From: Nocardia niigatensis NBRC 100131
Lineage (GTDB): Bacteria > Actinomycetota > Actinomycetes > Mycobacteriales > Mycobacteriaceae
DNA length: 64,000 nt
Assembly (NCBI RefSeq): GCF_000308655.1
Contig: NZ_BAGC01000108.1
Coordinates: 1-64,000, forward strand
Reading direction: 5' to 3'
Position numbers and translations under genes: made by a program. This document shows, piece by piece, positions 40,651-49,815 of the stretch. Positions within the stretch are counted from its first letter, which is position 1. Each line of letters begins with the position of its first letter. The notes below the pieces were generated by a model that saw nothing but the letters and a program-made list of their open reading frames with translations, made no database searches and was not told the DNA's origin.

Positions 40651-42156
40651 GTGAAGAACCATCTAGTCCGCACCCATCGCTCGGCCGAGCACTTCCCTCG
40701 CGAGGAGCACCTGGCCTGGCGGATTGCGGAGGTCGCCGCGGATGCCGTGGAGGTTGCTCCGGAGACGGAGGCGATGATCGTCAATCGGATCATCGACAAC
40801 GCGGCGGTGGCGGCGGCCTCGATCACCCGGCGGCCGGTTGCCAATGCTCGTGCTCAGGCGCTGGCGCACCCGTATCGGCCGGGCTCGACCGTCTTCGGTG
40901 TCGAGGGCCGGTTCTCGCCGGAGTGGTCCGCCTGGGCCAACGGTGTGGCGGTGCGCGAACTGGATTTCCACGACACCTTCCTGGCGGCGGAGTACTCGCA
41001 CCCTGGTGACAACATTCCGCCGATCCTCGCCGTCGCCCAGCACGCCGGACGCACCGGACGCGATCTGATCCGCGGTCTGGCAACGGGTTACGAGATCCAG
41101 GTGGATCTGGCGCGCGCGATCTGCCTGCACGAGCACAAGATCGATCACGTCGCTCACCTCGGTCCCTCGGCAGCCGCGGGCATGGGCACCCTGCTGGGCC
41201 TGGACACCGAGACGATCTATCAGGCCATCGGGCAGGCACTGCACACCACCACCGCCACCCGGCAGTCCCGCAAAGGCGAGATCTCCAGCTGGAAGGCCTA
41301 TGCGCCCGCGTTCGCCGGGAAGATGGCCGTGGAAGCGGTGGATCGCGCCATGCGCGGCGAGGGCGCGCCCGCACCCATCTGGGAGGGCGAGGACGGTGTG
41401 ATCGCCTGGCTGCTGGGCGGTCCGAACGCGGAGTACACGGTGCCCCTGCCCGGTCCGGGCGAGCCGAAGCGCGGGATTCTCGACACCTATACCAAGGAGC
41501 ATTCGGCCGAGTACCAGAGTCAGGCGCCCATCGACCTGGCCCGGCGCCTGCGCGAACGCATCGGCGATCTGGATCAGATCGCATCGATCGTGCTGTACAC
41601 CAGCCACCACACCCACTATGTGATCGGCACCGGCTCGAACGACCCGCAGAAGTTCGATCCCAAGGCCTCTCGCGAGACCCTCGACCACTCTGTCATGTAC
41701 ATCTTCGCGGTCGCGTTGCAGGACGGGACCTGGCATCACGAGCGGTCCTATGCTCTCGAGCGCGCGCAGCGCCCGGACACCGTCGAGCTGTGGCGCAGGA
41801 TCTCCACCGCCGAGGATCCGGAGTGGACGCGCCGCTATCACTCCACCGACCCCAAGGAGAAGGCGTTCGGCGCCCGCGCCGAGGTGACGCTGAAGAGCGG
41901 CGAGGTGATCGTCGACGAACTGGCCGTCGCCGACGCGCATCCCCTGGGCGCGCGGCCTTTCGGCCGCGAGCAGTACATCGCCAAGTTCCGCACCCTCGCC
42001 GAGGGCGTGGTGGAGACCGCCGAGCAGGACCGCTTCCTCGAGGTGGCCCAGCGGGCGGGCGAGTTGTCCGCGGCCGAACTGCCGCAGCTCACCTTCACCG
42101 TCCCGGCGGATGTGCTCGCTCGCGCGCCTCGTTCGCCGAAGGGACTGTTCCGATGA
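40651..42156 (+). CDS. prpD: 2-methylcitrate dehydratase (MmgE/PrpD family)
   Basis: PrpD dehydrates 2-methylcitrate in propionyl-CoA breakdown. The 501-residue protein has family motifs VRELDFHDTFLAAEYSHPGD, RGLATGYEIQVDLA, KIDHVAHLGPSAAAG and ASRETLDHSVMYIFAVAL. GTG at 40651 was chosen because GGGAGG lies 9 nt upstream. It heads the prpDBC operon; prpB overlaps its stop by 4 nt. The pathway yields pyruvate and succinate from odd-chain fatty acids, cholesterol-like compounds or methyl-branched lipids. Confidence 0.96.
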   Translation: MKNHLVRTHRSAEHFPREEHLAWRIAEVAADAVEVAPETEAMIVNRIIDNAAVAAASITRRPVANARAQALAHPYRPGSTVFGVEGRFSPEWSAWANGVAVRELDFHDTFLAAEYSHPGDNIPPILAVAQHAGRTGRDLIRGLATGYEIQVDLARAICLHEHKIDHVAHLGPSAAAGMGTLLGLDTETIYQAIGQALHTTTATRQSRKGEISSWKAYAPAFAGKMAVEAVDRAMRGEGAPAPIWEGEDGVIAWLLGGPNAEYTVPLPGPGEPKRGILDTYTKEHSAEYQSQAPIDLARRLRERIGDLDQIASIVLYTSHHTHYVIGTGSNDPQKFDPKASRETLDHSVMYIFAVALQDGTWHHERSYALERAQRPDTVELWRRISTAEDPEWTRRYHSTDPKEKAFGARAEVTLKSGEVIVDELAVADAHPLGARPFGREQYIAKFRTLAEGVVETAEQDRFLEVAQRAGELSAAELPQLTFTVPADVLARAPRSPKGLFR

Positions 42157-43067
42157 CCGGTCTGATCGCGGCCACCACGTCCGCCGCCGACAAACGCGCC
42201 GCGTTCCGGGCGGGCCTGGCCTCCGGCACCATCCAGCGCTTCCCCGGCGCGTTCAATCCGTTGGTGGCCAAGCTGATTCAGGAGATCGGCTTCGAGGGCG
42301 TCTATGTGTCCGGCGCTGTCCTCTCCGCCGATCTGGGACTACCCGACATCGGATTGACCACCCTCACCGAGGTGGCGGGGCGGGGGCAGCAGATCGCCCG
42401 GGTCACCGACCTGCCGGTCCTGATCGACGCGGACACCGGATTCGGTGAACCCATGAGCGCGGCTCGCACCGTCACCGTCCTCGAGGACGCCGGCATCGCG
42501 GGCCTGCACCTGGAGGATCAGGTCAACCCGAAGCGGTGCGGGCACCTCGACGGCAAGGCCGTGGTTCCGGTCGCGGCGATGGTGCGACGGCTGCGCGCCG
42601 CCGTATCCGCCAGGCGGGACCCGAATTTCGTGATCTGCGCGCGCACCGACGCCGCGGGAATGGAGGGCATCGACGCCGCCATCGATCGGGCCGAGGCATA
42701 TGCCGACGCGGGCGCGGACCTGATCTTCACCGAGGCCCTCCACAACCCCGCCGACTTCGAGAAGTTCCGCGCGGCCGTGTCGATTCCCCTGCTGGCCAAT
42801 ATGACCGAGTTCGGCAAGTCCGAGCTGATCCCGGCCCGGACGCTGGAGTCCATCGGATACAACGCGGTCATCTACCCGGTCACGACGCTGCGACTGGCCA
42901 TGTTCGCCGCCGAGACCGGGCTGCGCGAGATCTTCGCGACCGGAACCCAGTCCGGGCTGCTGGATCGCATGCAGCAGCGCAGCCGGCTCTACGAGCTCCT
43001 CCAATACGAGCGCTACAACGAATTCGATTCCGACATCTTCAATTTCACACTCGGAGGGAACCAGTGA
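42153..43067 (+). CDS. prpB: 2-methylisocitrate lyase
   Basis: PrpB cleaves 2-methylisocitrate to pyruvate and succinate. The 304-residue isocitrate-lyase-superfamily barrel has DADTGFGEP (metal site), HLEDQVNPKRCGHLDGK with the catalytic Cys in KRCGH, and ICARTDAAG. ATG at 42153 overlaps the prpD stop (ATGA), and its own stop overlaps the prpC start (GTGA), so all three genes are translationally coupled. Confidence 0.96.
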   Translation: MTGLIAATTSAADKRAAFRAGLASGTIQRFPGAFNPLVAKLIQEIGFEGVYVSGAVLSADLGLPDIGLTTLTEVAGRGQQIARVTDLPVLIDADTGFGEPMSAARTVTVLEDAGIAGLHLEDQVNPKRCGHLDGKAVVPVAAMVRRLRAAVSARRDPNFVICARTDAAGMEGIDAAIDRAEAYADAGADLIFTEALHNPADFEKFRAAVSIPLLANMTEFGKSELIPARTLESIGYNAVIYPVTTLRLAMFAAETGLREIFATGTQSGLLDRMQQRSRLYELLQYERYNEFDSDIFNFTLGGNQ

Positions 43068-44185
43068 GAACGGAGATACCGACCATCTACAAGGGCCTCG
43101 CCGGGGTCGTCGTCGACACCACCGCCATCTCGAAAGTGGTGCCGGAGACCAACTCCCTGACCTACCGTGGCTACGCGGTCCAGGATCTGGCGGCGCACTG
43201 CAGCTTCGAGCAGGTCGCCTACCTGCTGTGGCACGGCGAACTTCCGGGCGACGCCCAGCTGGAGCGGTTCCTCCAGCAGGAACGCGCCGCGCGCCGGGTG
43301 GATCGGTCGCTGCTGTCGCTGGTGACCAAACTGCCGGAGAACTGCCATCCCATGGACGTGGTACGCACGGCCATCAGCTATCTGGGCGCCGAGGACCCGG
43401 CCGAGGACGACAATTCGCCGCGGGCCAACCGTGCCAAGGCCCTGCGCATGATGGCGGTGCTGCCGACCATCGTGGCCGCCGACCACCGTCGTCGGCACGG
43501 GCTGGATCCCATTGCGCCGCACTCGCATCTGGGCTTCGCCGAGAACTTCCTGAGCATGTGCTTCGGCTCCGCGCCCGCACCCGAGCTGGTCAAGGCGTTC
43601 GAGGTATCGCTGATCCTGTATGCCGAGCACGGTTTCAACGCCTCCACCTTCGCGGCCCGGGTGGTCACCTCCACGCTCTCCGACATCTACAGCGCCGTCA
43701 CCGCCGCCATCGGGGCGCTCAAGGGCCCGCTGCACGGCGGGGCCAACGAGGCGGTCATGCATGACATGCTCGCGATCGGGGACCCGGCGCTGGCCCCGGA
43801 GTGGCTGCGCGCCAAGTTGTCCCGGGAGGAGAAGGTGATGGGCTTCGGCCACCGGGTGTACAAGAACGGCGACTCCCGGGTGCCGACCATGCGGAAGGCG
43901 TTCCTGGACATCGCCGCCGCCACCGACGGGCAGCGGTGGGTGCGCATGTACGACGCCCTCGAGCGCACGATGTTCGAGGCCACCGGCATCAAGCCCAACC
44001 TCGACTTCCCCACCGGTCCCGCGTATTACCTGCTCGGCTTCGACATCGAGGCGTTCACCCCGATCTTCGTGATGAGCCGCATCACCGGCTGGACCGCGCA
44101 CATCATCGAGCAGGGCGAGTCCAATGCCCTGATCCGGCCGTTGAGCGAATACGTCGGCGTCCCACCACGTTCCGTTGTCGCCTGA
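43064..44185 (+). CDS. prpC: 2-methylcitrate synthase
   Basis: PrpC condenses propionyl-CoA with oxaloacetate. The 373-residue type II-like citrate synthase has catalytic His in LHGGANEAVMH, GFGHRVYKNGDSR and a late Asp in the PNLDFPTG region. The N-terminus IYKGLAGVVVDTTAISKV is typical of methylcitrate synthases, though many also work as citrate synthases. The start is GTG at 43064 after CGGAGGG. It is the last gene of prpDBC; GC-rich hairpins follow. Confidence 0.95.
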   Translation: MRTEIPTIYKGLAGVVVDTTAISKVVPETNSLTYRGYAVQDLAAHCSFEQVAYLLWHGELPGDAQLERFLQQERAARRVDRSLLSLVTKLPENCHPMDVVRTAISYLGAEDPAEDDNSPRANRAKALRMMAVLPTIVAADHRRRHGLDPIAPHSHLGFAENFLSMCFGSAPAPELVKAFEVSLILYAEHGFNASTFAARVVTSTLSDIYSAVTAAIGALKGPLHGGANEAVMHDMLAIGDPALAPEWLRAKLSREEKVMGFGHRVYKNGDSRVPTMRKAFLDIAAATDGQRWVRMYDALERTMFEATGIKPNLDFPTGPAYYLLGFDIEAFTPIFVMSRITGWTAHIIEQGESNALIRPLSEYVGVPPRSVVA

Positions 44186-44249
44186 CCCGGACACGCAGGG
44201 GTGCCGGCCCACCGCAGGAGGAAGATCCACGGGCCGGGGCACCCCGGCC

Positions 44250-44278
44250 ATCGCCGGCCGAGGGGCACGGCCGGCGAT
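44250..44278 (+). terminator. Hairpins downstream of prpC
   Basis: ATCGCCGGCC (44250) pairs perfectly with GGCCGGCGAT (44269) around 9 nt. Just before it, GGGGTGCC-GGCCC near 44199 pairs with GGGCCGGGGCACCCC ending near 44245. Two consecutive GC stems without T runs probably end the prp transcript and, from the other side, the 44447 gene. Confidence 0.55.
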
Positions 44279-44446
44279 CGCGGCTTGGGACGCCGCGGGA
44301 TCGAGTCTCGCGGTTCCGGTGGATCGAATGCTCGACCGGCCGGAGTGAATTTCGGGGACGACTCACGCCATGGGAATGAGTCAGGCCCGGAAATCACACC
44401 GATCGTTCAAGGATCGACATCTCCCAGGTGAAGGTCCGGGCGCACC

Positions 44447-45211
44447 CTATTTGGCTTGCGAGGCCGGCTGCTGGGCCGGGTCCTTACAGTAGGCGAGTTC
44501 GGGTGGGCACGGGGTGAGCAAGGTGGTGAAGTACTGGATGGCGGAGAACAGGGTGACCGGGCCGCCGGCCAGCACGATCCCGGCCATCGAGCCGACGGCG
44601 CCGAGAGTGGCCATCCCGAGCACACATCCGGCGATGGCCGCCCCGACGAAGGGCACCAGCAAGGCGATGACCGGGCTGCTGATGGCGGCGCCGGCCGCCG
44701 CGCCGACCAGGCAGCCGACTCCCGCGCCGAGGACGGCACCGAGGACCGCGCTGACGGCCGCGCCGATCGCGACACGCTGCGCGAACGCGCCGAGAGCTTG
44801 CGAGTCGCGAGGCGTGAACGATTCCGCGATCTGGGCCGCGGCTCGATCGGTGGTCACGATATCCGAGGCAGCCACCGGCGTAACAGGCTGTGCCCCTTCC
44901 TTTTCCGGCGTCAAGGTAGCGGTCGCGCGGTCGACCCGGGTGGTGATCGGGTAGGCCTTGTCGTCGAGGCGATAGGCCAGCGGGATGGCCGCGACCGGCC
45001 GGTCGCCGCGGTCGAGGACGACCAGCTGGTCGTCGACGTGACGCAGCGAGCCGTTCTCGACCTTCAGCACGGCGGAGTCCCCGGAACGGGTGACTTCGTA
45101 ATGCACCGGCGCGGGATCCTCGGCGCCGGGCGTGCCGTGGGCGGTGGCACTGGCGGTCGCCAAGGCAGCGGCCGCGACCGCTGCCGTCACTACGGTCCTG
45201 CTCATCTTCAT
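44447..45211 (-). CDS. Secreted protein with glycine-zipper membrane segments, unknown function
   Basis: The 254-residue protein has a Sec signal peptide (MKMSRTVVTAAVAAAALATA, cleavage after ATA or AHG). A beta-rich domain with AVLKVENGSLRHVDDQLVVL and IPLAYRLDDKAYPI follows. The C-terminal hydrophobic part is rich in small residues (AIGAAVSAVLGAVLGAGVGC, AGAAISSPVIALLVPFVGAA), ending in a short Cys-containing tail. This pattern recurs in uncharacterised Nocardia exported proteins. The glycine-zipper helices could insert in a membrane. ATG at 45211. Function is unknown. Confidence 0.75.
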   Translation of the reverse strand: MKMSRTVVTAAVAAAALATASATAHGTPGAEDPAPVHYEVTRSGDSAVLKVENGSLRHVDDQLVVLDRGDRPVAAIPLAYRLDDKAYPITTRVDRATATLTPEKEGAQPVTPVAASDIVTTDRAAAQIAESFTPRDSQALGAFAQRVAIGAAVSAVLGAVLGAGVGCLVGAAAGAAISSPVIALLVPFVGAAIAGCVLGMATLGAVGSMAGIVLAGGPVTLFSAIQYFTTLLTPCPPELAYCKDPAQQPASQAK

Positions 45212-45239
45212 GGAATTGTCCTCATCATCATTGGTGGGT

Positions 45240-45893
45240 TCAGGCGATGGTCAGGGGTGCGGCGGTGGCCGCGCGGACCTCGGCGACGGTGACGCCCGGC
45301 GCGCATTCGCGCAGGGCCAGCCCCGCCGGGGTCACGTCGATGACGGCGAGATCGGTGATGATCCGCTGCACCACCTTCTCGCCGGTGAGCGGAAGGGTGC
45401 AGCGGGGCAGGATCTTCGAGGCGCCGCTCTTGTCGGTGTGCTCCATGAGGACGATGACCCGGCGCGCGCCGTGCACGAGATCCATGGCGCCGCCCATGCC
45501 CTTGACCATGTGGCCGGGCACCATCCAGTTCGCGAGATCACCGGTGGCCGAGACCTGCATGCCGCCGAGGATCGCGGTGTCGATGTGCCCGCCCCGGATC
45601 ATGCCGAAACTGGTCGCGGAGTCGAAGAACGACGCCCCCGCGAGGACGGTGACCGTTTCCTTGCCCGCATTGATCAGATCGGCGTCGATATCGGCCGCCC
45701 GCGGATACGGCCCGACGCCGAGGATGCCGTTCTCGGAGTGGAGCGCCAGCCGGATGCCGTCCGGCAGGTGGTTGGGAATCAGGGTCGGCAGGCCGATGCC
45801 GAGATTGACGTATTCACCGCTCCGCAATTCGCGTGCGGCGCGCGCGGCCATGGCGGTGCGGGACCAGCCGGCGACGATGGGGGCTGTCGTCAT
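45240..45893 (-). CDS. 3-oxoacid CoA-transferase subunit B
   Basis: The 217-residue family I CoA-transferase beta subunit has GEYVNLGIGLPT and the catalytic Glu in LHSENGILGVGPYP. With subunit A it would move CoA from succinyl-CoA to acetoacetate or another 3-oxoacid. ATG at 45893 lies one base after the subunit A stop. It is the last gene of the leftward catabolic cluster. The BKACE enzyme upstream makes acetoacetate, which this transferase would activate. Confidence 0.93.
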   Translation of the reverse strand: MTTAPIVAGWSRTAMAARAARELRSGEYVNLGIGLPTLIPNHLPDGIRLALHSENGILGVGPYPRAADIDADLINAGKETVTVLAGASFFDSATSFGMIRGGHIDTAILGGMQVSATGDLANWMVPGHMVKGMGGAMDLVHGARRVIVLMEHTDKSGASKILPRCTLPLTGEKVVQRIITDLAVIDVTPAGLALRECAPGVTVAEVRAATAAPLTIA

Positions 45894-45894
45894 G

Positions 45895-46659
45895 TCAGTG
45901 CTCCTCGGCGACGGTGCGCTTCTCGATGTGTTTGCGCTGCGGCCCGGTGTGCACGATGCGATCGACGTAGACGCCGGGCAGGTGGATGTGCGCGGGATCC
46001 AGATCGCCCGCGGGAACCAGGTTCTCGACCTGGGCGACGCAGACACGGCCGGCGGCGGCCACGAGCGGGTTGAAGTTGCGGGCCGACTTGTCGAAGACCA
46101 GATTTCCCTCGGTGTCGCCGGTGAGCGCGTGCACCAGCGCGTAATCGGCGGTGAGCGCCTCCTCGAGGACGTATCGCCGTGCGCCCCGGCCACTGTCGAA
46201 GGTGCGGACCTCCTTGGCGGGCGAGGCCACGGCGACCGAACCGTCGGCCGCGTATCGCCACGGCAGGCCGCCCTCGGAGACCGGAGTGCCCACACCCGCG
46301 GGGGTGAAGAATGCCGGGATTCCGGCGCCGCCGGCCCGCAGCTTCTCGGCCAGGGTGCCCTGCGGGGTCAGCTCGACTTCGAGTTCGCCGGACAGGTACT
46401 GGCGGGCGAACTCGCTGTTCTCGCCCACATAGGACGCGGTGATGCGACGGATTCGCCTGTCCGCCAGCAGTATTCCCAGGCCGTGCCGATCGGTGCCGCA
46501 ATTGTTGGAGATGATCTCCAGGTCGGTGACGGCCCGCGCGGCCAGGGCCGCGATGAGCGCGTCCGGGATGCCGCACAGTCCGAATCCGCCCACGGCCAGC
46601 CGGGATCCGGATCCGATGTCGGCGACCGCCTGGGCGGCCGAGGCGATTACCTTGCTCAT
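45895..46659 (-). CDS. 3-oxoacid CoA-transferase subunit A
   Basis: The 254-residue alpha subunit has GGFGLCGIPDALI, ISNNCGTDRHGLG, SYVGENSEFARQYLSGELEVELTPQGTLAEKLRAGGAG-type family blocks and a GVYVDRIVHTG end. ATG at 46659 overlaps the stop of the upstream hydrolase gene by 4 nt. Subunits A and B resemble the ScoAB/DhcAB group; DhcAB-type transferases occur in carnitine breakdown in Pseudomonas (established), which suits the BKACE context. Confidence 0.93.
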   Translation of the reverse strand: MSKVIASAAQAVADIGSGSRLAVGGFGLCGIPDALIAALAARAVTDLEIISNNCGTDRHGLGILLADRRIRRITASYVGENSEFARQYLSGELEVELTPQGTLAEKLRAGGAGIPAFFTPAGVGTPVSEGGLPWRYAADGSVAVASPAKEVRTFDSGRGARRYVLEEALTADYALVHALTGDTEGNLVFDKSARNFNPLVAAAGRVCVAQVENLVPAGDLDPAHIHLPGVYVDRIVHTGPQRKHIEKRTVAEEH

Positions 46660-47258
46660 CGTCCGGTCTCCCGGCCTGCCGCGGAAGCGGTGACCGGGTC
46701 GGTCAGCTCGCGCAGCAGTTCCTCGGCGCGTGGCCAATAACCGTGTCCGGACGCGGGATTCAGGTGTCCGACATCGCCGAGATCCACCAGGTGGCTGCCC
46801 CACGCCTCCGCCATACCCGCCACCCGCCGGTACGAGGCGAGCGGGTCGGTGGTGGAAGCGGCCACGATGCTGCGGAAAGACAACCGCCGCCACGGAATCG
46901 GATTCCAGCCGTGCGTGTCCAACTCGTCCAGGCTCGGATAGCCCTGCGGCAGTGGGGATTCGAAGTCGGGTGGCGTGGCCAGCAGCGCCCCCGCCACGGG
47001 TCGACTCGACTTTTGCGCCCAGTGCACAGTGATCATGACGCCCGCGCTGTGAGCGACCAGCACCACCGGGCCTTCGATATCGGCGAGGACGGCATCGAGG
47101 GCGGCGACGCGGGCGGCGCGAGAGAGTCCGTCACGCTCGAGCGGCGGCACGGTGCGCACCTTGTCCAGCCGTTCGGCGAGCAGGGTCTGCCAGTGCTCGG
47201 GCACATGGTCGCGTAACCCCGGCACGATCACGACGGTGGGTTCAGCGGTGTCGTTCAT
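46656..47258 (-). CDS. RBBP9/YdeN-family small serine hydrolase
   Basis: The 200-residue alpha/beta hydrolase has VIVPGLRDHVPEHWQ, nucleophile Ser in VLVAHSAG, acid Asp in ASTTDPLASY and His in GDVGHLNPASG. The family hydrolyses small esters or peptide bonds; natural substrates are mostly unknown. It sits inside the catabolic operon, overlapping subunit A, and may free the pathway compound from an ester, or act as a thioesterase on the CoA product of the BKACE reaction (inference). Confidence 0.88.
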   Translation of the reverse strand: MNDTAEPTVVIVPGLRDHVPEHWQTLLAERLDKVRTVPPLERDGLSRAARVAALDAVLADIEGPVVLVAHSAGVMITVHWAQKSSRPVAGALLATPPDFESPLPQGYPSLDELDTHGWNPIPWRRLSFRSIVAASTTDPLASYRRVAGMAEAWGSHLVDLGDVGHLNPASGHGYWPRAEELLRELTDPVTASAAGRETGR

Positions 47259-47282
47259 GGTCTACGACAGGTCCTTTCGAGA

Positions 47283-48581
47283 TCAGAGCGAGTGGTCGAC
47301 GGCCGCCAGCTTGCGCAGCCCCGAGGGATAGGCGCGCCGGCCCAGCAGCAGGGCGGCGATGGCGGCCAGATAGGCCAGTGGCGCCAGCCGCAGCGCGGTC
47401 GCCAGCCCGAGGTGATCGGCGAGAACGCCGACGACGAAGGGGCCGAGAGCGAGCCCGAGCAGGCTGTTGGCGAGGGTGAGGGTGCCGAAGGCCGACGCCC
47501 GCACCGAAGGATGGGTCAGGTTGGCGACCATGGCCGCGGTGGGCCCCGACGAGCCGCCTGAGAAGAAGGCGCCGACGCCGATCAGCAGCAGCTGCACCGG
47601 ACCGGTGCCGACACTGAATCCGATGATCAGGCACGCCAGCGAGATCGCGCAGAACACCAGGGCGGCAGTCCATTTGCGGGACATGTCCACGCGGCCGGCG
47701 TGATCGGTGATCATGCCGCAGCCGACCATCCCGGCGCCGACGAGCAGCACGAACACCGAGGCAACCACGCCTGCCCGGTCCGGGGCCAGATGGTAGGCGC
47801 GATTGAAGAAGCTGGGCATCCACGACAGCAGTACCGCCGCGGTGAAGATCTGCAGCGCGCTACCCAGATAGGCCCACACCACCGCCGGATTGGTGAACAA
47901 CGTCGACACCGGTGCCCGGAAACCGTTGCCGGCGTCGCCGGTTCGGGGATCGGCGGCGGCATGACTTGCGAGCTTCGCCTCGCTGACAACGGCGCGGAAG
48001 AGCAGCGCCAGCAGCAGACCGAAGACCGCCATGACGGCGAAGGACCAGCGCCAGCCCAGCCGCACGGCGATGAGGCCGCCCAGCCCGACGCCCAGCACCG
48101 ACCCGAACGATCCCCCGGCCATGAACGCACCGCCCAGAGCGGCGTGCATGCGGGGCGCGAACACGCTGAGCACCAGCGCGATCCCGACGCTGCCGTAGGC
48201 TGCCTCGCCCACCCCGACCAGGAAGCGGGCGGCCAGCATCTGCTGATAGTCGGCGGCGAGGGCGCACACCAGCGTCGCGACGCTCCACAGCACGGCCATC
48301 AGCACCAGGCTGCGCACGCGCCCCCACCGGTCGGCCAGCAGCGACAGCGGCAGCGTGAGTATCCCGACCATCAGCGCGACCACGCTGGTGAGCGAGCCCA
48401 GCCGCGAATCCGACAGCGCCCATTCGGTTTTCAGGAAGGGGAAGACCGCACTGAGAACCTGGCGCGACATGTAATCGGCCAGCAGCAGACCGAAGGCCAG
48501 TGCGAAGACGACCCACGCGTACCGGCGGTTGCGCGAGGCGAGGGTGACCGCCGGGTCCGGGGCGGTGGTGTGCAACTCCAT
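47283..48581 (-). CDS. MFS transporter of the catabolic cluster
   Basis: The 432-residue protein has 12 likely transmembrane helices. The MFS signature between helices 2 and 3 is LSLLADRWGRVRS; LLLADYMSRQVLSAVFPFLK is typical of the anion:cation/aromatic-acid importer groups. It lies between the BKACE and hydrolase genes and most likely imports the carboxylic-acid substrate. ATG at 48581 follows AGGAG. Confidence 0.88.
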   Translation of the reverse strand: MELHTTAPDPAVTLASRNRRYAWVVFALAFGLLLADYMSRQVLSAVFPFLKTEWALSDSRLGSLTSVVALMVGILTLPLSLLADRWGRVRSLVLMAVLWSVATLVCALAADYQQMLAARFLVGVGEAAYGSVGIALVLSVFAPRMHAALGGAFMAGGSFGSVLGVGLGGLIAVRLGWRWSFAVMAVFGLLLALLFRAVVSEAKLASHAAADPRTGDAGNGFRAPVSTLFTNPAVVWAYLGSALQIFTAAVLLSWMPSFFNRAYHLAPDRAGVVASVFVLLVGAGMVGCGMITDHAGRVDMSRKWTAALVFCAISLACLIIGFSVGTGPVQLLLIGVGAFFSGGSSGPTAAMVANLTHPSVRASAFGTLTLANSLLGLALGPFVVGVLADHLGLATALRLAPLAYLAAIAALLLGRRAYPSGLRKLAAVDHSL

Positions 48582-48715
48582 TGGTGCTCCTACGAATCCG
48601 GCGCACCGAGACGGTGGGCGATGCGCCGGAGCTGAGGGAAGAAGTGGAAGCGCAGCCCGTGCGGCTCACGCCCGATAGCGGGCGGGCACCGTGGTCCCCG
48701 CCCGGAGCCGCGCGC

Positions 48716-49768
48716 TCAGGCGTGGTGGGTGAATCCGACCTGCCCGGGCTTGCGGTTGGGAGCGAAACCGATCCTGGCCAGGGTTTCGTCGGCATCGGCG
48801 TAGCGCTCGTCGAGCTGGTAGATCTCGCGGGCCTCCTTGCCCGTGGCCACCGCGCGGCCCAGCTCACCGGCGACCCGCACCAGCTGCTCGACCTGCTGCA
48901 CCGAGGTGATCTTCTCGCCCTTACGGCCCCACAGCGTGTCCTCGTTGCCGCAGCGCGCGTGCAGGCCCATGGCGATGGCCATGGTGTTGACCGGCAGGCA
49001 GCTGCGCATGAGCGTCTCGAGGGTCAGCACCGCGCCGTCGGGCACGCGGCGGATGAACTCCATCATGTTGTAGGGGTTGGGCCCGTCGAAGCCGCCGCCG
49101 ATGGCGACCCAGGTCAGCATGAGCGGGCCGGTGTACACACCCCGGCGGATCAGTCGCTCCACCGTCTCCAGCTGCGGAATGCTGGACAGCTGGAAGTGCG
49201 GCTGAATTCCGGCCGCCTGCAACCGCTTCAGATGCTCCTCGACCCACGCCGGTCCGGCCGGGACCACCATCTCGCGGTATGCCTCATACACCTCCGGGCG
49301 GGTGAAGGAGGTGCCGGCGAGATCGTCGTCGGTCATCAGCTCGACGATGTTCATCTGACTGGTGTTGATGGCGATGGTGACCTGATCCGGCTTCGGGTCG
49401 AGTTCGGCGAGCATGTGCCGGGTGTCGTCGGAGAGCCACTTCGCGTCCGCGCCATCGCCTTCCGGGGCGAACGAGATGGAACCGCCGACCTGCAGGATCA
49501 TGTCCGGCACCGCCTCCCGCAGCCGGCCGAGCAGCTCGTTGAACTTGGACAGCCGCTTGGAGCCCTTGCCGTCGAGTTCACGGACGTGGATGTGGAGGAC
49601 GGTGGCGCCGGCGTTGTAGCAGTCCACCGCGGCCTGGACGTGCTCGTCCATGGTCAGCGGCAGGTCCTCGCGGAAGTCGTCGAGTTCCCATTCCGGGCCA
49701 TAGGGGGCGACGGTGATGACCAGCTTCTCCTGGTTCTCGGGGAAGAGGGCGTCGTCGTGGAAATGCAT
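48716..49768 (-). CDS. BKACE-family beta-keto acid cleavage enzyme
   Basis: The 350-residue zinc TIM-barrel is of the 3-keto-5-aminohexanoate cleavage/BKACE family (formerly DUF849). It converts a beta-keto acid plus acetyl-CoA to acetoacetate plus a new CoA thioester. N-terminal ITVAPYGPEW, HIHVRE (zinc His pair), LQVGGSISFAPEGD and TLETLMRSC are family features. Substrate class is set by a few pocket residues that I cannot interpret here; dehydrocarnitine, 3-oxoadipate-like and 5-amino-3-oxohexanoate are known alternatives. ATG at 49768 has AGGAG 7 nt upstream. Confidence 0.92.
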   Translation of the reverse strand: MHFHDDALFPENQEKLVITVAPYGPEWELDDFREDLPLTMDEHVQAAVDCYNAGATVLHIHVRELDGKGSKRLSKFNELLGRLREAVPDMILQVGGSISFAPEGDGADAKWLSDDTRHMLAELDPKPDQVTIAINTSQMNIVELMTDDDLAGTSFTRPEVYEAYREMVVPAGPAWVEEHLKRLQAAGIQPHFQLSSIPQLETVERLIRRGVYTGPLMLTWVAIGGGFDGPNPYNMMEFIRRVPDGAVLTLETLMRSCLPVNTMAIAMGLHARCGNEDTLWGRKGEKITSVQQVEQLVRVAGELGRAVATGKEAREIYQLDERYADADETLARIGFAPNRKPGQVGFTHHA

Positions 49769-49815
49769 GGGAATGCTCCTGTCGGAGATCGAATGATGGT
49801 GAAGGGAAGTCGTTC

